This document shows, piece after piece, positions 24,687 through 34,495 of a DNA stretch of 64,000 nt (the stretch's first letter is position 1; every line of letters begins with the position of its first letter). The notes beneath the pieces were generated by a model. The model made no database searches. It worked only from the letters and a program-made list of their open reading frames with translations, and was not told the DNA's origin. Origin of the DNA: Spirosoma linguale DSM 74 (lineage in GTDB: Bacteria; Bacteroidota; Bacteroidia; Cytophagales; Spirosomataceae); the NCBI GenBank assembly GCA_000024525.1, contig CP001769.1, positions 7,597,001-7,661,000 on the forward strand, read 5' to 3'. Made by a program: the position numbers and the translations under genes.

Positions 24687-25688
24687 ATGGAAACAAAAAT
24701 TACGAAAGAGTTAGTGGTCAATCACTTTGCCCGGAAGGTTTCTCCGCTTCAGCGGGAGCTGATCGCCCAGTGGCTCCAGGATAAAGCCAACGAAGAGAAA
24801 TATTACGAATGGCTGGAAGAATGGGAGAATCGAAACCCGCAATACCGCACGCAGACGGATAACGCCATTCAGCAATACGCAGCTTTTTTAACCGGCAACC
24901 CACACCTGCCGGACACGGAAGCCCCCGTTTCTGAGCTTACTATCGTCCGGCCAAACCGCTGGAGGCAGTGGCTGGTAGCCGCTTCTGTTATGCTACTCCT
25001 CGGGGCGGGCATTGGGCTGTTTCGCAACCAGATTTTGTACAAGAACTACACAACGGCATTTGGCGAAACGCAAGCCCTGACCCTAACCGATGGCAGTCGG
25101 GTTACGCTTAATGCCAACTCCAGTCTGCGGGTGCCGCGCTGGGGGTTCGGTAAATCAAACCGCGAAGTGTTTCTGGCCGGAGAAGCCAGTTTCTCCGTAA
25201 CGCATACCCCCGACGACCGGAAGTTTATTGTCAGAACGGCGAAAAAGCTGGACATAATCGTACTGGGTACGGAATTTACTGTTTTTGCGCGAAAGCGTGG
25301 GGCACGGGTAGTCCTCAACAAAGGGAAAGTACAGCTTCGATACCAGGAAGGCAAAACGGCCAGGCAACTGCTGATGAAGCCCGGCGATCTGGTTACGCTC
25401 GACACCCGGAATCATATGGCTTTGAATCCGGTGAAGCAGTCCCGGTTTCGATCCGTTAGCGAGGAAAAGCGGTTTGTTTTTGAAGAGACGACTCTCGAAG
25501 AAGTGGCGTACCTGCTCGAAGATAACTATGGGTTGCAGGTGGAGATAAAAAACCACGAACTGGCTGAGCGCGTACTCATGGGATCGTTCCGGGCCGATAA
25601 CGTCGACCAGCTTCTCCAGTCTATCTCCGAACTTCTGGATGTTAACGTGGTTCGGCAGGGGCAGCGTGTTCAGATTATGGATAACTAA
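24687..25688 (+). CDS. FecR-type anti-sigma factor
   Basis: It encodes 333 residues from the ATG at 24687 (METKITKELVVNHFARK); the upstream extension to 24615 overlaps the sigma gene and has no family sequence. It has an N-terminal cytoplasmic sigma-binding helix region, one transmembrane helix (WLVAASVMLLLGAGIGLF), a periplasmic FecR domain (ALTLTDGSRVTLNANSSLRV) and a C-terminal DUF4974-like STN-related domain (FEETTLEEVAYLLEDNYGL). It should hold the sigma factor until signalled by the SusC STN domain. Confidence 0.93.
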   Translation: METKITKELVVNHFARKVSPLQRELIAQWLQDKANEEKYYEWLEEWENRNPQYRTQTDNAIQQYAAFLTGNPHLPDTEAPVSELTIVRPNRWRQWLVAASVMLLLGAGIGLFRNQILYKNYTTAFGETQALTLTDGSRVTLNANSSLRVPRWGFGKSNREVFLAGEASFSVTHTPDDRKFIVRTAKKLDIIVLGTEFTVFARKRGARVVLNKGKVQLRYQEGKTARQLLMKPGDLVTLDTRNHMALNPVKQSRFRSVSEEKRFVFEETTLEEVAYLLEDNYGLQVEIKNHELAERVLMGSFRADNVDQLLQSISELLDVNVVRQGQRVQIMDN

Positions 25689-25816
25689 GGGACGTAACGG
25701 GTAATTGTTTCATACTCACAGGAATGCGGTTGAGTCCCTTTTTCGTGGGCATGAATAACGGTAATTCTCGATAGACTAATAGGTAATTAGTTGATAATCA
25801 AAATTTTAAATTTTTC

Positions 25817-25847
25817 TTGGAAAACAGATTTGAGTAATTCAACTTTG
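25817..25847 (+). promoter_or_regulatory. Candidate Bacteroidota-type promoter before susC
   Basis: TTG at 25817-25819 is followed after 20 bases by CAACTTTG (25840-25847), one base off the TAnnTTTG minus-7 box of Bacteroidota. It lies in the 301-bp gap before susC; the rest of that gap shows nothing else. Such matches arise by chance. Confidence 0.3.
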
Positions 25848-25989
25848 CCCACCAATTAACAAGACTAGTCTATTTTCAGGCGGATTGGCCTTCATGCTGA
25901 TGTATACTTTCCATTGCCCGGCCCCGTGGTCATTCACTTGCTGACTGGTCATAAATTTCAGACAACTAATCCTTAATCCCCTCTCTTTT

Positions 25990-28900
25990 ATGGCAAATCA
26001 TTTACGAAGGGCCTGTGGCGCAGGCATTCTTTCCTTATTAGTACTGGTTGGGTTTCAGCCCGGCTGGTCGCAGTCGGTTGTGCTGGCCAGTAGTGTTCAG
26101 CAGAAGCGGGTAGCCACGGTTGAAACGACGGTGAAGCGACAGCTCAAAGACGTACTCACCGACCTTAAAACCCAGTACAGCGTCGATATTATGTTTGAAA
26201 TGCGGACGGTCGAGGGGCTTTCTGTGGCAGCAGAGACTCTAAACGCGAACGCTACGCTGGATAGGAACCTGGAAGCGATTTTACAGCCGCTGGGACTTCG
26301 GTTTAAAAAAGTAAACCATAACTCGTACCTGATTCTTGCCGCCAGAAAAGTAAAAAAAGTAACGGCCATATCGGGCGAACTTCCGGTGCAGTTACTTAAT
26401 CAGAGTCCGGTTTCGGAGAGCGAACCCGCCATAAAAGCACCTGCTTTAGCCGCTTTGGTAGCAACAAAGACAGATACCAAAGTAGCCGTCGATCAACCCG
26501 TTACGGGAACGGTTAAGAGCGAAACCGGCGAAACCCTGCCCGGCATCAATGTGGTAATCAAGAGTACTACGCGAGGAACCACTACCGATGCCAACGGTCG
26601 GTTTACCCTGGAGGCACCCGCCAATGCCACACTTGTTTTCTCGGGAATTGGCTTTACTACCCAGGAGGTAGCCGTAAACGGGCGGACACGTATAGATGTG
26701 GCGTTATTGACGGATAATAAGCAACTTGAGGAGGTCGTCGTTGTGGGTTATGGCACCCAGAAACGTAACAGCCTGACCAATTCCGTGGCGCAGATCGGTG
26801 CCGAAGAAATTGCCCGTCGGCCGGTTTCCAACATCCAGCAGTCGTTGCAGGGGCAACTGCCGGGCGTTACGGTGCTCGATCAGGGGGGATCGCCGGGCCG
26901 TTCCAACACCGCTATTCGCGTTCGTGGGATTACCACATTTAACATTAATGGCATCAGCAACACTGCCGGTACCAATAACGGCAGTGGCGGCTACGACATG
27001 AGTAAGAACGATGCGCTGGTGATCGTGGATGGCATCGAGCAACGGCTTTCGGACATTAACCCGGACGATATTGAAACGATCTCAATCCTGAAAGATGCGG
27101 CTTCAACGGCCATCTACGGGTCGAGGGCAACCAATGGCGTAGTGCTGGTAACGACCAAACGGGCTAAAGGCAGCAAGGTACAGGTGGAGTACAACGGTTA
27201 TTATGCCATCCAGAACTCCATCAATAAACCGACCATGATGGGCATTGAAGACTACATGCGGTTACAGGTGGTGGCGTACACCAATGCCGGGGCCGCTTTG
27301 CCCGCCCGGTTCACGGAATCGTCTATTCAGGCCTATGTAACGGCCACCGACCGTGAGAAATACCCGATGCCGAACACCTGGTTTCAAACGGTACTACAGG
27401 CGGCTCCCCAGCAAAACCACACGCTTGCCGTTGCGGGCGGCACCGAAGCCCTGCGCACCCGGTTGAGCCTGCGCTATCAGGATCAGGGCGGTATCATTAC
27501 GAACTATAACAGTAAAATCGGGGAGATTCGCCTGAATACCGATTACACGATTTCGCCCAAACTGCGCGTCAGTGGCGATATCAATTACCGGTACAACTAC
27601 TCGCAGGCACCCACTATCGACCCCATTAACTTTCTGTTTCACGGGTCGCTCTGGGCGGTGCCTAAATATGCCGATGGTACCTACGGACTGAGTACGCAGG
27701 GCAATAACCCGCTGATGTACGCCGAAATCGGAGGCAACTCCAAACGCTCGACGGATTATCTGGCGGGCTATGTCAAAGCCGACTGGGAGATTCTCGACGG
27801 GCTGACGTTTTCGACACAACTGGCCGGACGAGGCTTTTTCACCCAGGATAAGAACTACGCGAACTCCTACGTGAACGTCGATAAGAATACCAACATTACC
27901 AAAACGGTCGCTAACAACACCCTGACCGAAATTCGGAACACGCTTCGCGAATACACGCTGATCAACCTGCTGACGTACGAACGGAAGTTTGGTAGCCATA
28001 ATCTGAAAGGCTTGCTGGGTTATTCGCAGATTGGCAATACGCAAACGTTCCTGAGGGCTTATCGCGAACGGTTCTATAACAACGACATTCAGTCGATTGG
28101 GCAGGGAGCTAACGACGGGACAAAGAGCAATGATGGTAACGATGCGGATTACGGGTTGCGGTCGTACTTCGGTCGGGTAAATTACGACTACGACGGCAAA
28201 TACCTGGTGGAAGTAAACGGACGGTACGACGGCTCTTCGAAGTTTACGGGCCAGAAGCAGTATAGTTTCTTCCCGTCTTTCTCGGCGGGCTGGCGGCTTT
28301 CCAAAGAAAATTTCTGGCAGGGTCTGCAAAAAACGGTCAACGACTTCAAACTGCGTGGCTCGTGGGGCATAACCGGTAACCAGTCGGTGAATCTGTACAG
28401 TTATTACGCTTCCCTGACGGGTAGCGGCTACAACTTCAACGGGGCCGCCGTGCAGGGGTATCGGCAAACGACGCTGGCCAATACCGACCTGGGTTGGGAG
28501 TCGACAACCCAACTGGATTTAGGGCTGGATGCGTCTTTTTTTCGGAGCCGCCTGAATCTGACGGTCGACTACTACCGGAAGCTCACGAACGATATTTTGC
28601 TGAATCTGGATATTCCGGCTACGATCGGGTTGATTGCTCCCCCGCAAAATGCGGGCTCGGTCGAGAATAAAGGCTGGGAGTTTAGCCTGAACTACCGGGG
28701 TGCCAAAAATCCATCGGGTTTCCAGTATAACCTGGGAGCCAATTTCAGCATCAACGAGAATAAGGTCGTCGATCTGAAAGGCACCGGCCCGTACATTATT
28801 GGGTCAGACATCGACCCCCGCTACATCATTGCCGTTGGTCTGCCCATCAATGCGCTATGGGGCTATAAAACAGATGGCCTTTTCCAGACGCAGCAGCAGA

Positions 28901-29496
28901 TCACCGAATACAAAGCCACTTACGCGGCCAACACTAAACCGGGCGACGTAAAATACATTGATGCCAATGGCGATGGCAAGATCGACGCCAACGACATGAC
29001 GAACATCGGTAACACGTTCCCCAAGTTCACCTTTGGCCTTAACTCAAACGTTTCCTACCGAAACTTCGAGCTGAATCTGCTCTTTCAGGGAGCTGCTAAA
29101 GTAAGCACCCGCCTGGCCGGGGCCTTGTCGGAAATGGGTAATCAGGAGGGCTTTACGCACTCGATCTATACCAATAATTACTGGACGCCCGACAACACCG
29201 GTGCCCGCTTCCCCCGCCCGGTCAAGTTCGACTTACGTAACGTAGCCACCTCCGACCGGCTGGTGATCGACGGGTCGTACGTGCGGTTGAAGAACATCCA
29301 GCTGGCGTACTCCTTACCGGCGGCTCTGGCGTCGAAAGTGCGGTTGAGCCGGATTCGGACGTACGTGTCGGCTACGAACGTACTTACCTTCTCGAAATTG
29401 AATGAGTGGAATCTGGACCCCGAAGCAGGCTCCGGCCGGGGGGTGTATTATCCGCAAACGTCGTTGTATACACTCGGTCTCAACCTGCAATTCTAA
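25990..29496 (+). CDS. susC: SusC/RagA-type TonB-dependent outer-membrane transporter with STN signalling domain
   Basis: It encodes 1168 residues. Signal peptide about 1-27 (LLVLVGFQPGWSQS), STN domain about 45-115 (VEGLSVAAETLNANATLDRN), carboxypeptidase-regulatory-like domain about 168-245 (VTGTVKSETGETLPGINVVI), SusC signature EEVVVVGYGTQKRNSLT near 246, plug to about 370 (DPxDIETISILKDAASTAIYG-like), then a 22-strand-type barrel to a C-terminal aromatic residue. It imports large oligosaccharides with SusD as lid. The STN domain lets it signal to the FecR just upstream. Confidence 0.96.
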   Translation: MANHLRRACGAGILSLLVLVGFQPGWSQSVVLASSVQQKRVATVETTVKRQLKDVLTDLKTQYSVDIMFEMRTVEGLSVAAETLNANATLDRNLEAILQPLGLRFKKVNHNSYLILAARKVKKVTAISGELPVQLLNQSPVSESEPAIKAPALAALVATKTDTKVAVDQPVTGTVKSETGETLPGINVVIKSTTRGTTTDANGRFTLEAPANATLVFSGIGFTTQEVAVNGRTRIDVALLTDNKQLEEVVVVGYGTQKRNSLTNSVAQIGAEEIARRPVSNIQQSLQGQLPGVTVLDQGGSPGRSNTAIRVRGITTFNINGISNTAGTNNGSGGYDMSKNDALVIVDGIEQRLSDINPDDIETISILKDAASTAIYGSRATNGVVLVTTKRAKGSKVQVEYNGYYAIQNSINKPTMMGIEDYMRLQVVAYTNAGAALPARFTESSIQAYVTATDREKYPMPNTWFQTVLQAAPQQNHTLAVAGGTEALRTRLSLRYQDQGGIITNYNSKIGEIRLNTDYTISPKLRVSGDINYRYNYSQAPTIDPINFLFHGSLWAVPKYADGTYGLSTQGNNPLMYAEIGGNSKRSTDYLAGYVKADWEILDGLTFSTQLAGRGFFTQDKNYANSYVNVDKNTNITKTVANNTLTEIRNTLREYTLINLLTYERKFGSHNLKGLLGYSQIGNTQTFLRAYRERFYNNDIQSIGQGANDGTKSNDGNDADYGLRSYFGRVNYDYDGKYLVEVNGRYDGSSKFTGQKQYSFFPSFSAGWRLSKENFWQGLQKTVNDFKLRGSWGITGNQSVNLYSYYASLTGSGYNFNGAAVQGYRQTTLANTDLGWESTTQLDLGLDASFFRSRLNLTVDYYRKLTNDILLNLDIPATIGLIAPPQNAGSVENKGWEFSLNYRGAKNPSGFQYNLGANFSINENKVVDLKGTGPYIIGSDIDPRYIIAVGLPINALWGYKTDGLFQTQQQITEYKATYAANTKPGDVKYIDANGDGKIDANDMTNIGNTFPKFTFGLNSNVSYRNFELNLLFQGAAKVSTRLAGALSEMGNQEGFTHSIYTNNYWTPDNTGARFPRPVKFDLRNVATSDRLVIDGSYVRLKNIQLAYSLPAALASKVRLSRIRTYVSATNVLTFSKLNEWNLDPEAGSGRGVYYPQTSLYTLGLNLQF

Positions 29497-29526
29497 GCGC
29501 ATTCACCCATTTACCTGTCAAAGATC

Positions 29527-31122
29527 ATGAAACGAATAACGTATATACTGCTGCCTTTTCTGCTGGCTTTGTCGGGGGTGTTGTTCACCGCCTGCGACCG
29601 GGAGTTGCTGGATACCGTTCCCAACGACCGCCTGTCGGAGAGCCTTTTCTGGAGAACGGAGAACGATGCCAAACTGGCTGTTAACTCCCTCTACACCGAC
29701 CTCGACAGTACCAACATTTTTAGCTGGGATGCGCTGACGGACATTGCCCACGTAAACCAACCGTTCGATATTCAATCGTATGTCGAACAGGGGCAGTACG
29801 ACGCCACCAGCGCCAAGGTGTTTGGTGAGTGGGCCAAAGCGTACAAGGGCATCCGGGCGTGCAATTACTTTCTGGAAAATGTGAGTAAAGTGCCGTCTAC
29901 GAATACGGCTTTGATCAATCAGTTCAAAGGTGAAGCCAGAGCGTTGCGGGCGTATCAATACCTGAAACTGGCGAGTCTGTTTGGCGACGTTCCGCTGGTA
30001 ACAACGGCTATTTCGCTGGACGAAAGTCGTAATCTGGCCCGTGCGCCCATTGCTCAGGTCTGGGATTTTGTTGATAAGGAGCTGAACGAAGCCGCTGGTC
30101 TGTTGCCTACCACCTACGCTGCCGCCGATAAAGGCCGCTTTACCAAAGGGGCTGCCCTGGGGCTTCGGGCGCGGGCCAACCTAATGGCAGGGCGCTACCA
30201 GCAGGCCGCCGATGCCGCCGATCAGGTGATTAAACTGGGTGTTTACGGACTGAATGATAGTTACGAAAAGCTCTTCACCTATGCCGCCGAAAACAATAAG
30301 GAAGTGTTGCTGGACCGGCAGTTCATCAAAGACACCTACCCGGTCAATGTGTTTGCGCTGATGGCTCCTTATAGCCAGAAAAGTGCTAACAGTACCTTCG
30401 TGCCCACCAAAGCACTGGTCGATATGTACGAAACAACCGCCGGGAAGCTGATTACCGATGCCACCAGCGGCTACGACCCCGCGAATCCTTACGCTAACCG
30501 CGACCCCCGGCTTAAGTTCTCCGTTTTCCTGACGGGCGATGTGCTGCCGAGCGGAATCACCTTCCGTCCCGAGCCAACCAGCGGTACGGCCGATGCCGTG
30601 GGGAACACCTACATTGCGTCGACAACGGGTTTTAATATCAAGAAATACATCAACGCCGAGGATTACGCCAACCCCGGCAACAATGGCATTAACATCATTC
30701 TGCTACGATATGCCGAGGTTTTGCTGACCTACGCCGAAGCGAAAATTGAGTTGAATCAACTGGACGCCAGTGTTATTTCCGCTATCAACACCGTTCGTAA
30801 TGGCCGTTCCGACGTAAAACAGCCGTCTATCAACAGCACCGCCAGTCAGGCAGAGTTACGGGCTATTGTACGTCGGGAACGGATCGTTGAACTGGCGTTC
30901 GAAGGGCAGCACCTGTTCGATATCCGGCGCTGGAAAACCGCCGAAACAGTGCTGCCCGGTCCTATTTACGGGATTACCTACAAAGCGGCTAACGGTGCCT
31001 TAACGACTATTCAGGTAGTGGCCGTAAACCGCACCTTCGATAAGTCGCGGCATTACCTCTGGCCCATCCCGCAGAAAGAACGTAACCTAACCCCCACGCT
31101 CACGCAAAATCCGGGCTGGTAA
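29527..31122 (+). CDS. susD: SusD/RagB-family glycan-binding lipoprotein
   Basis: It encodes 531 residues. MKRITYILLPFLLALSGVLF is followed by TAC with lipobox Cys23. It has the SusD N-terminal pattern (LLDTVPNDRLSESLFW), TPR-like helices (KGEARALRAYQYLKLASLFG is the hallmark segment) and the RagB C-terminus (VRRERIVELAFEGQHLFDIRRW, then HYLWPIPQKE). It forms the lid of the upstream SusC transporter, 30 bp away, and binds the target glycan at the cell surface. Confidence 0.96.
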   Translation: MKRITYILLPFLLALSGVLFTACDRELLDTVPNDRLSESLFWRTENDAKLAVNSLYTDLDSTNIFSWDALTDIAHVNQPFDIQSYVEQGQYDATSAKVFGEWAKAYKGIRACNYFLENVSKVPSTNTALINQFKGEARALRAYQYLKLASLFGDVPLVTTAISLDESRNLARAPIAQVWDFVDKELNEAAGLLPTTYAAADKGRFTKGAALGLRARANLMAGRYQQAADAADQVIKLGVYGLNDSYEKLFTYAAENNKEVLLDRQFIKDTYPVNVFALMAPYSQKSANSTFVPTKALVDMYETTAGKLITDATSGYDPANPYANRDPRLKFSVFLTGDVLPSGITFRPEPTSGTADAVGNTYIASTTGFNIKKYINAEDYANPGNNGINIILLRYAEVLLTYAEAKIELNQLDASVISAINTVRNGRSDVKQPSINSTASQAELRAIVRRERIVELAFEGQHLFDIRRWKTAETVLPGPIYGITYKAANGALTTIQVVAVNRTFDKSRHYLWPIPQKERNLTPTLTQNPGW

Positions 31123-31227
31123 TGGTGTAGTACCGACCGTCGATGCGTCGAACCGTCCCGGTCGGGTGTTAAGCTGACTAACTGGCTAGTTAACGCCCGC
31201 CCGACCGGGACGGTCGGTACTACACCA
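31123..31227. repeat. REP-like compound hairpin (family B)
   Basis: Outer arms 31123-31141 and 31209-31227 are perfect 19-bp reverse complements (TGGTGTAGTACCGACCGTC). Inner CCGTCCCGGTCGGG can pair with the same right arm, so alternative folds exist. The outer arm is shared with 20512-20552. It lies between susD and the first sulfatase gene. Confidence 0.85.
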
Positions 31228-31263
31228 AAAAGTAAACACAACGGCATGCATGCTTTTCTGGCA

Positions 31264-32817
31264 ATGAGACAACCACTTCTTTGGGTTAGTGCATTCCTGC
31301 TACTGATGGGATGGGTGCTTGTTTCCTTCAAGCCCCCCCGGACTACCGTATCCCGGGATGCCGTACCCCGGACTGCCGTATCACCCAACATCATTTACAT
31401 TTATGCCGATGATTTGGGCTATGCGGAGTTAGGTTGCTACGGCCAGCAGAAAATCCGTACGCCGAACCTGGACAAACTGGCCCGCGAAGGTATTCGTTTT
31501 ACGCAGCACTACACGAGTATGCCCGTTTGCGCTCCCGCCCGCTGTATGCTCCTGACCGGCAAACACAGTGGTCATTCATACATCCGGGGTAATTATGAGA
31601 TGGGCGGCTTCCCTGATTCACTGGAGGGCGGGCAGATGCCGCTTTATCCGGGTGCTTTCACCATTGGTCGGCTGTTACAGCAGCAGGGCTACAAAACGGC
31701 CTGTGTCGGTAAATGGGGCATGGGTATGGCCAATACCACCGGCAACCCAAACGAGCAGGGCTTCGATTATTTCTACGGCTACCTCGATCAGAAACAGGCG
31801 CACAACTATTACCCCACGCACCTCTGGGAAAACGGCAAACCCGACAAACTCAATAACCCCGTCATCGACGTACACCGGCGGCTAACTCCCGAAACAGCTA
31901 CGCCCGAAGCTTTTGCCTATTTCCGGGGTAACGACTATGCCATCGACAAACTGGCGCAGAAAGCACAGGCCTTTATCCGTCAGAATAAAAGCGGACCGTT
32001 TTTCCTATACCTACCGTTCACCGCACCCCATGTATCATTGCAGGCACCCGAAGCCGCCGTAAAGGAATATATCGGCAAATTCGGGGATGGAGAGCAACGC
32101 ACCGAACGTCCGTATCTGGGGGAGCAGGGGTACGCGTCGACGCCTTACCCACGCGCTACCTATGCGGCTATGATTACGCACATGGACGCGCAGATCGGGC
32201 AGTTGATGCAACTGCTGAAAGACCTGAAAATTGATGAAAACACCCTGGTCATGTTTTCCAGCGACAATGGGGCTACGTTCAACGGTGGGGTGGAGGCTGC
32301 TTATTTTAACAGTGTGGGCAAGCTGCGTGGCCTGAAAATGGATGTGTACGAAGGTGGCATTCGCGAGCCGATGCTGGCCCGCTGGCCCGGCAGAATCAAG
32401 CCGAACCAGACTACCGATCACGTATCCGTTCAGTACGACCTGCTGGCTACGCTGGCCGAACTGGTAGGGTATAAACGACCCTTCGCTACAGACGGCATCT
32501 CGTTCCTGCCGACCTTACTGGGACAATCGTCCAGCCAGAAGCAACACCCGTTCCTGTACTGGGAATACCCCGAAAAGGGCGGTCAGCTGGCCATTCGCAT
32601 GGGCAATTGGAAAGCCGTCAAAACCAACGTACGCAAAGACCGAACCACCCCCTGGGAGTTATATGACCTAAACAAAGACGTAAGTGAAACCACCAACATA
32701 GCCGACAAGCACCCGGACATCATCCGTCAGGCCAACGCCATCGTCGCCCGCGAGCACATACCCACCCACATCAACGAGTGGGAAATCGTAACCCCCAAAA
32801 CCAAACCAGCAAACTAA
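31264..32817 (+). CDS. Secreted S1-family sulfatase (C-x-P-x-R type)
   Basis: It encodes 517 residues from Met at 31264 (MRQPLLWVSAFLLLMGWVLV), an N-terminal signal/anchor; Met at 31246 is possible. It hydrolyses sulfate esters, probably on a polysaccharide. Metal ligands DD at 49-50, formylglycine Cys89 in CAPARCMLLTGK, further ligands in SSDNGATFNGG and the C-terminal sulfatase subdomain are present. Three copies of a roughly 15-bp repeat (31337-31382) create a VSRDAVPRTAVS linker after the anchor. Downstream of SusC/SusD, it suggests a sulfated substrate. No formylglycine-generating enzyme is in the window. Confidence 0.94.
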   Translation: MRQPLLWVSAFLLLMGWVLVSFKPPRTTVSRDAVPRTAVSPNIIYIYADDLGYAELGCYGQQKIRTPNLDKLAREGIRFTQHYTSMPVCAPARCMLLTGKHSGHSYIRGNYEMGGFPDSLEGGQMPLYPGAFTIGRLLQQQGYKTACVGKWGMGMANTTGNPNEQGFDYFYGYLDQKQAHNYYPTHLWENGKPDKLNNPVIDVHRRLTPETATPEAFAYFRGNDYAIDKLAQKAQAFIRQNKSGPFFLYLPFTAPHVSLQAPEAAVKEYIGKFGDGEQRTERPYLGEQGYASTPYPRATYAAMITHMDAQIGQLMQLLKDLKIDENTLVMFSSDNGATFNGGVEAAYFNSVGKLRGLKMDVYEGGIREPMLARWPGRIKPNQTTDHVSVQYDLLATLAELVGYKRPFATDGISFLPTLLGQSSSQKQHPFLYWEYPEKGGQLAIRMGNWKAVKTNVRKDRTTPWELYDLNKDVSETTNIADKHPDIIRQANAIVAREHIPTHINEWEIVTPKTKPAN

Positions 32818-32826
32818 CAACTCCCC

Positions 32827-32872
32827 AACCCCGAAGGGGTTGACTATAGATAACCCCGGATGCAATCCGGGG
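32827..32872. repeat. Double small hairpin between sulfatase genes
   Basis: AACCCC-gaa-GGGGTT (32827-32841) and CCCCGGAT-gca-ATCCGGGG (32854-32872) are two adjacent perfect hairpins, followed by a GGGGAGGGGAGGG purine tract. They look like a dispersed intergenic repeat. Confidence 0.7.
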
Positions 32873-32942
32873 AGGGGAGGGAGAGGCAGCATCCGGTGAG
32901 AGACCGCTGCCACGTCTACTACCGCAGTTACCCTAGAGCTAT

Positions 32943-34403
32943 ATGAAACACATACCTATCCGACTATCACGCCTTGTGCTGAGTGCGATCACACTCGTTG
33001 GGCTTGGACTATCCATTAGTGCGTGGGTGGAGAAACCCGCTCCGGCAACCCCGCCCAACGTTGTTCTCTTCTTTATGGACGACCTGGGATACGGCGATCT
33101 ATCCGTGACTGGTGCGCTGGACTACACCACGCCGAATCTGGATAAAATGGCGGCCGAAGGTACCCGATTCACCAACTTCCTGGCAGCTCAGGCCGTGTGC
33201 AGTGCATCGCGGGCGGCTCTGCTCACGGGTTGCTACCCCAACCGGCTGGGTCTGTACGGTGCGCTTGGGCCCAACTCGCCCATCGGCCTGAACCCGAACG
33301 AAGAAACGCTGGCCGAACTCCTGAAAGAGCGCGGGTATGCTACCGGCATGTTCGGCAAATGGCATCTGGGCGATAACAAGCAGTTTCTGCCCATGCAGCA
33401 GGGCTTCGATGAGTATTATGGCGTACCGTACTCGCACGATATGTGGCCGCTGCATCCGGCGCAGGCACAGGCCAAGTACCCACCCCTGCGGTGGATTGAT
33501 GGCAACGAGCCGGGACCGGAAATAAAAGATTTGAACGATGCCGGAAAAATCACCGGCACCATTACCGAGAAGGCCGTTTCATTCATTCGGAATCACAAAA
33601 AGAAACCCTTTTTCCTGTATGTGCCGCACCCGCTGCCGCACGTGCCGCTGGCGACATCGGCCCGGTTTAAAGGACAAAGTGCCCGGGGTATTTTCGGGGA
33701 TGTGCTGACTGAACTGGACTGGTCTGTCGGGCAGATCATGAACGAGTTGAAGCAGCAGGGACTGGATAAGAATACCCTCGTAATTTTTATCAGCGATAAC
33801 GGCCCCTGGCTTAACTACGGCGACCATGCCGGTTCGTCGGGTGGGTTCCGGGAAGGGAAAGGGACGTCCTTCGAAGGGGGCCACCGGGTGCCCTGCCTGG
33901 TGCGCTGGCCGGGTGTCGTACCCGCCGGTCGGGTGAGTAACAAACTGCTGACCGCGCTGGATATTCTGCCAACGGTTGCCAACGTCTGTGGTGCCCGACT
34001 ACCCAAACAACGAATTGACGGCGTCGATTGGGTGGCGCTGTTAAAAGGCGATAACTCAGTAACGCCCCGCGATAAGTTCTACTATTATTATCGGAAAAAT
34101 AGCCTCGAAGCCGTGCGGCAGGGCGACTGGAAACTTGTATTCGCGCACCCCGGCCGGACGTACGAAGGGTTTTTGCCGGGACAGGGTGGCAAGCCCGGTC
34201 CCAGCACCGAAACACACGCGATTGCTGCCGGATTATATGATCTCCGTCGCGACCCCGGTGAGCGCTACGACGTTCGGGAGCAGCATCCGGAGGTTGTAGC
34301 CCGACTCGAAACGATTGCTGAAGAAGCCCGCGCTGATCTGGGCGATGAATTACAGAAGCGTACGGGTGCCAACGTGCGCGAGCCGGGAAGGGTTAGTCAG
34401 TAA
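32943..34403 (+). CDS. Secreted S1-family sulfatase (C-x-A-x-R type)
   Basis: It encodes 486 residues with a signal peptide (LSAITLVGLGLSISAW). Metal ligands DD at 46-47, formylglycine Cys86 in VCSASRAALLTG, then SDNGPWLNYG. The motif has Ala in place of the usual Pro, an accepted variant in this superfamily. It differs enough from the first sulfatase to suggest a different sulfate position or linkage. It closes the utilisation locus; a strong hairpin lies 45 bp downstream. Confidence 0.94.
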   Translation: MKHIPIRLSRLVLSAITLVGLGLSISAWVEKPAPATPPNVVLFFMDDLGYGDLSVTGALDYTTPNLDKMAAEGTRFTNFLAAQAVCSASRAALLTGCYPNRLGLYGALGPNSPIGLNPNEETLAELLKERGYATGMFGKWHLGDNKQFLPMQQGFDEYYGVPYSHDMWPLHPAQAQAKYPPLRWIDGNEPGPEIKDLNDAGKITGTITEKAVSFIRNHKKKPFFLYVPHPLPHVPLATSARFKGQSARGIFGDVLTELDWSVGQIMNELKQQGLDKNTLVIFISDNGPWLNYGDHAGSSGGFREGKGTSFEGGHRVPCLVRWPGVVPAGRVSNKLLTALDILPTVANVCGARLPKQRIDGVDWVALLKGDNSVTPRDKFYYYYRKNSLEAVRQGDWKLVFAHPGRTYEGFLPGQGGKPGPSTETHAIAAGLYDLRRDPGERYDVREQHPEVVARLETIAEEARADLGDELQKRTGANVREPGRVSQ

Positions 34404-34448
34404 CCACTGTAAAAACCGTTTTCTGCTGCTTTTGAACGTACCGCAATA

Positions 34449-34495
34449 GTTCGCCCTGAACTGGTTTATGCATTAGCAGCCAGTTCAGGGCGAAC
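34449..34495 (+). terminator. Terminator hairpin after sulfatase locus
   Basis: GTTCGCCCTGAACTGG (34449-34464) pairs perfectly with CCAGTTCAGGGCGAAC (34480-34495) around a 15-base loop. There is no T-run after it. Confidence 0.65.

Noticed and set aside
27394..28512. 372-codon frame antisense to susC
   Set aside because: The opposite strand encodes a clear SusC barrel across the whole stretch; this is a frame shadow.
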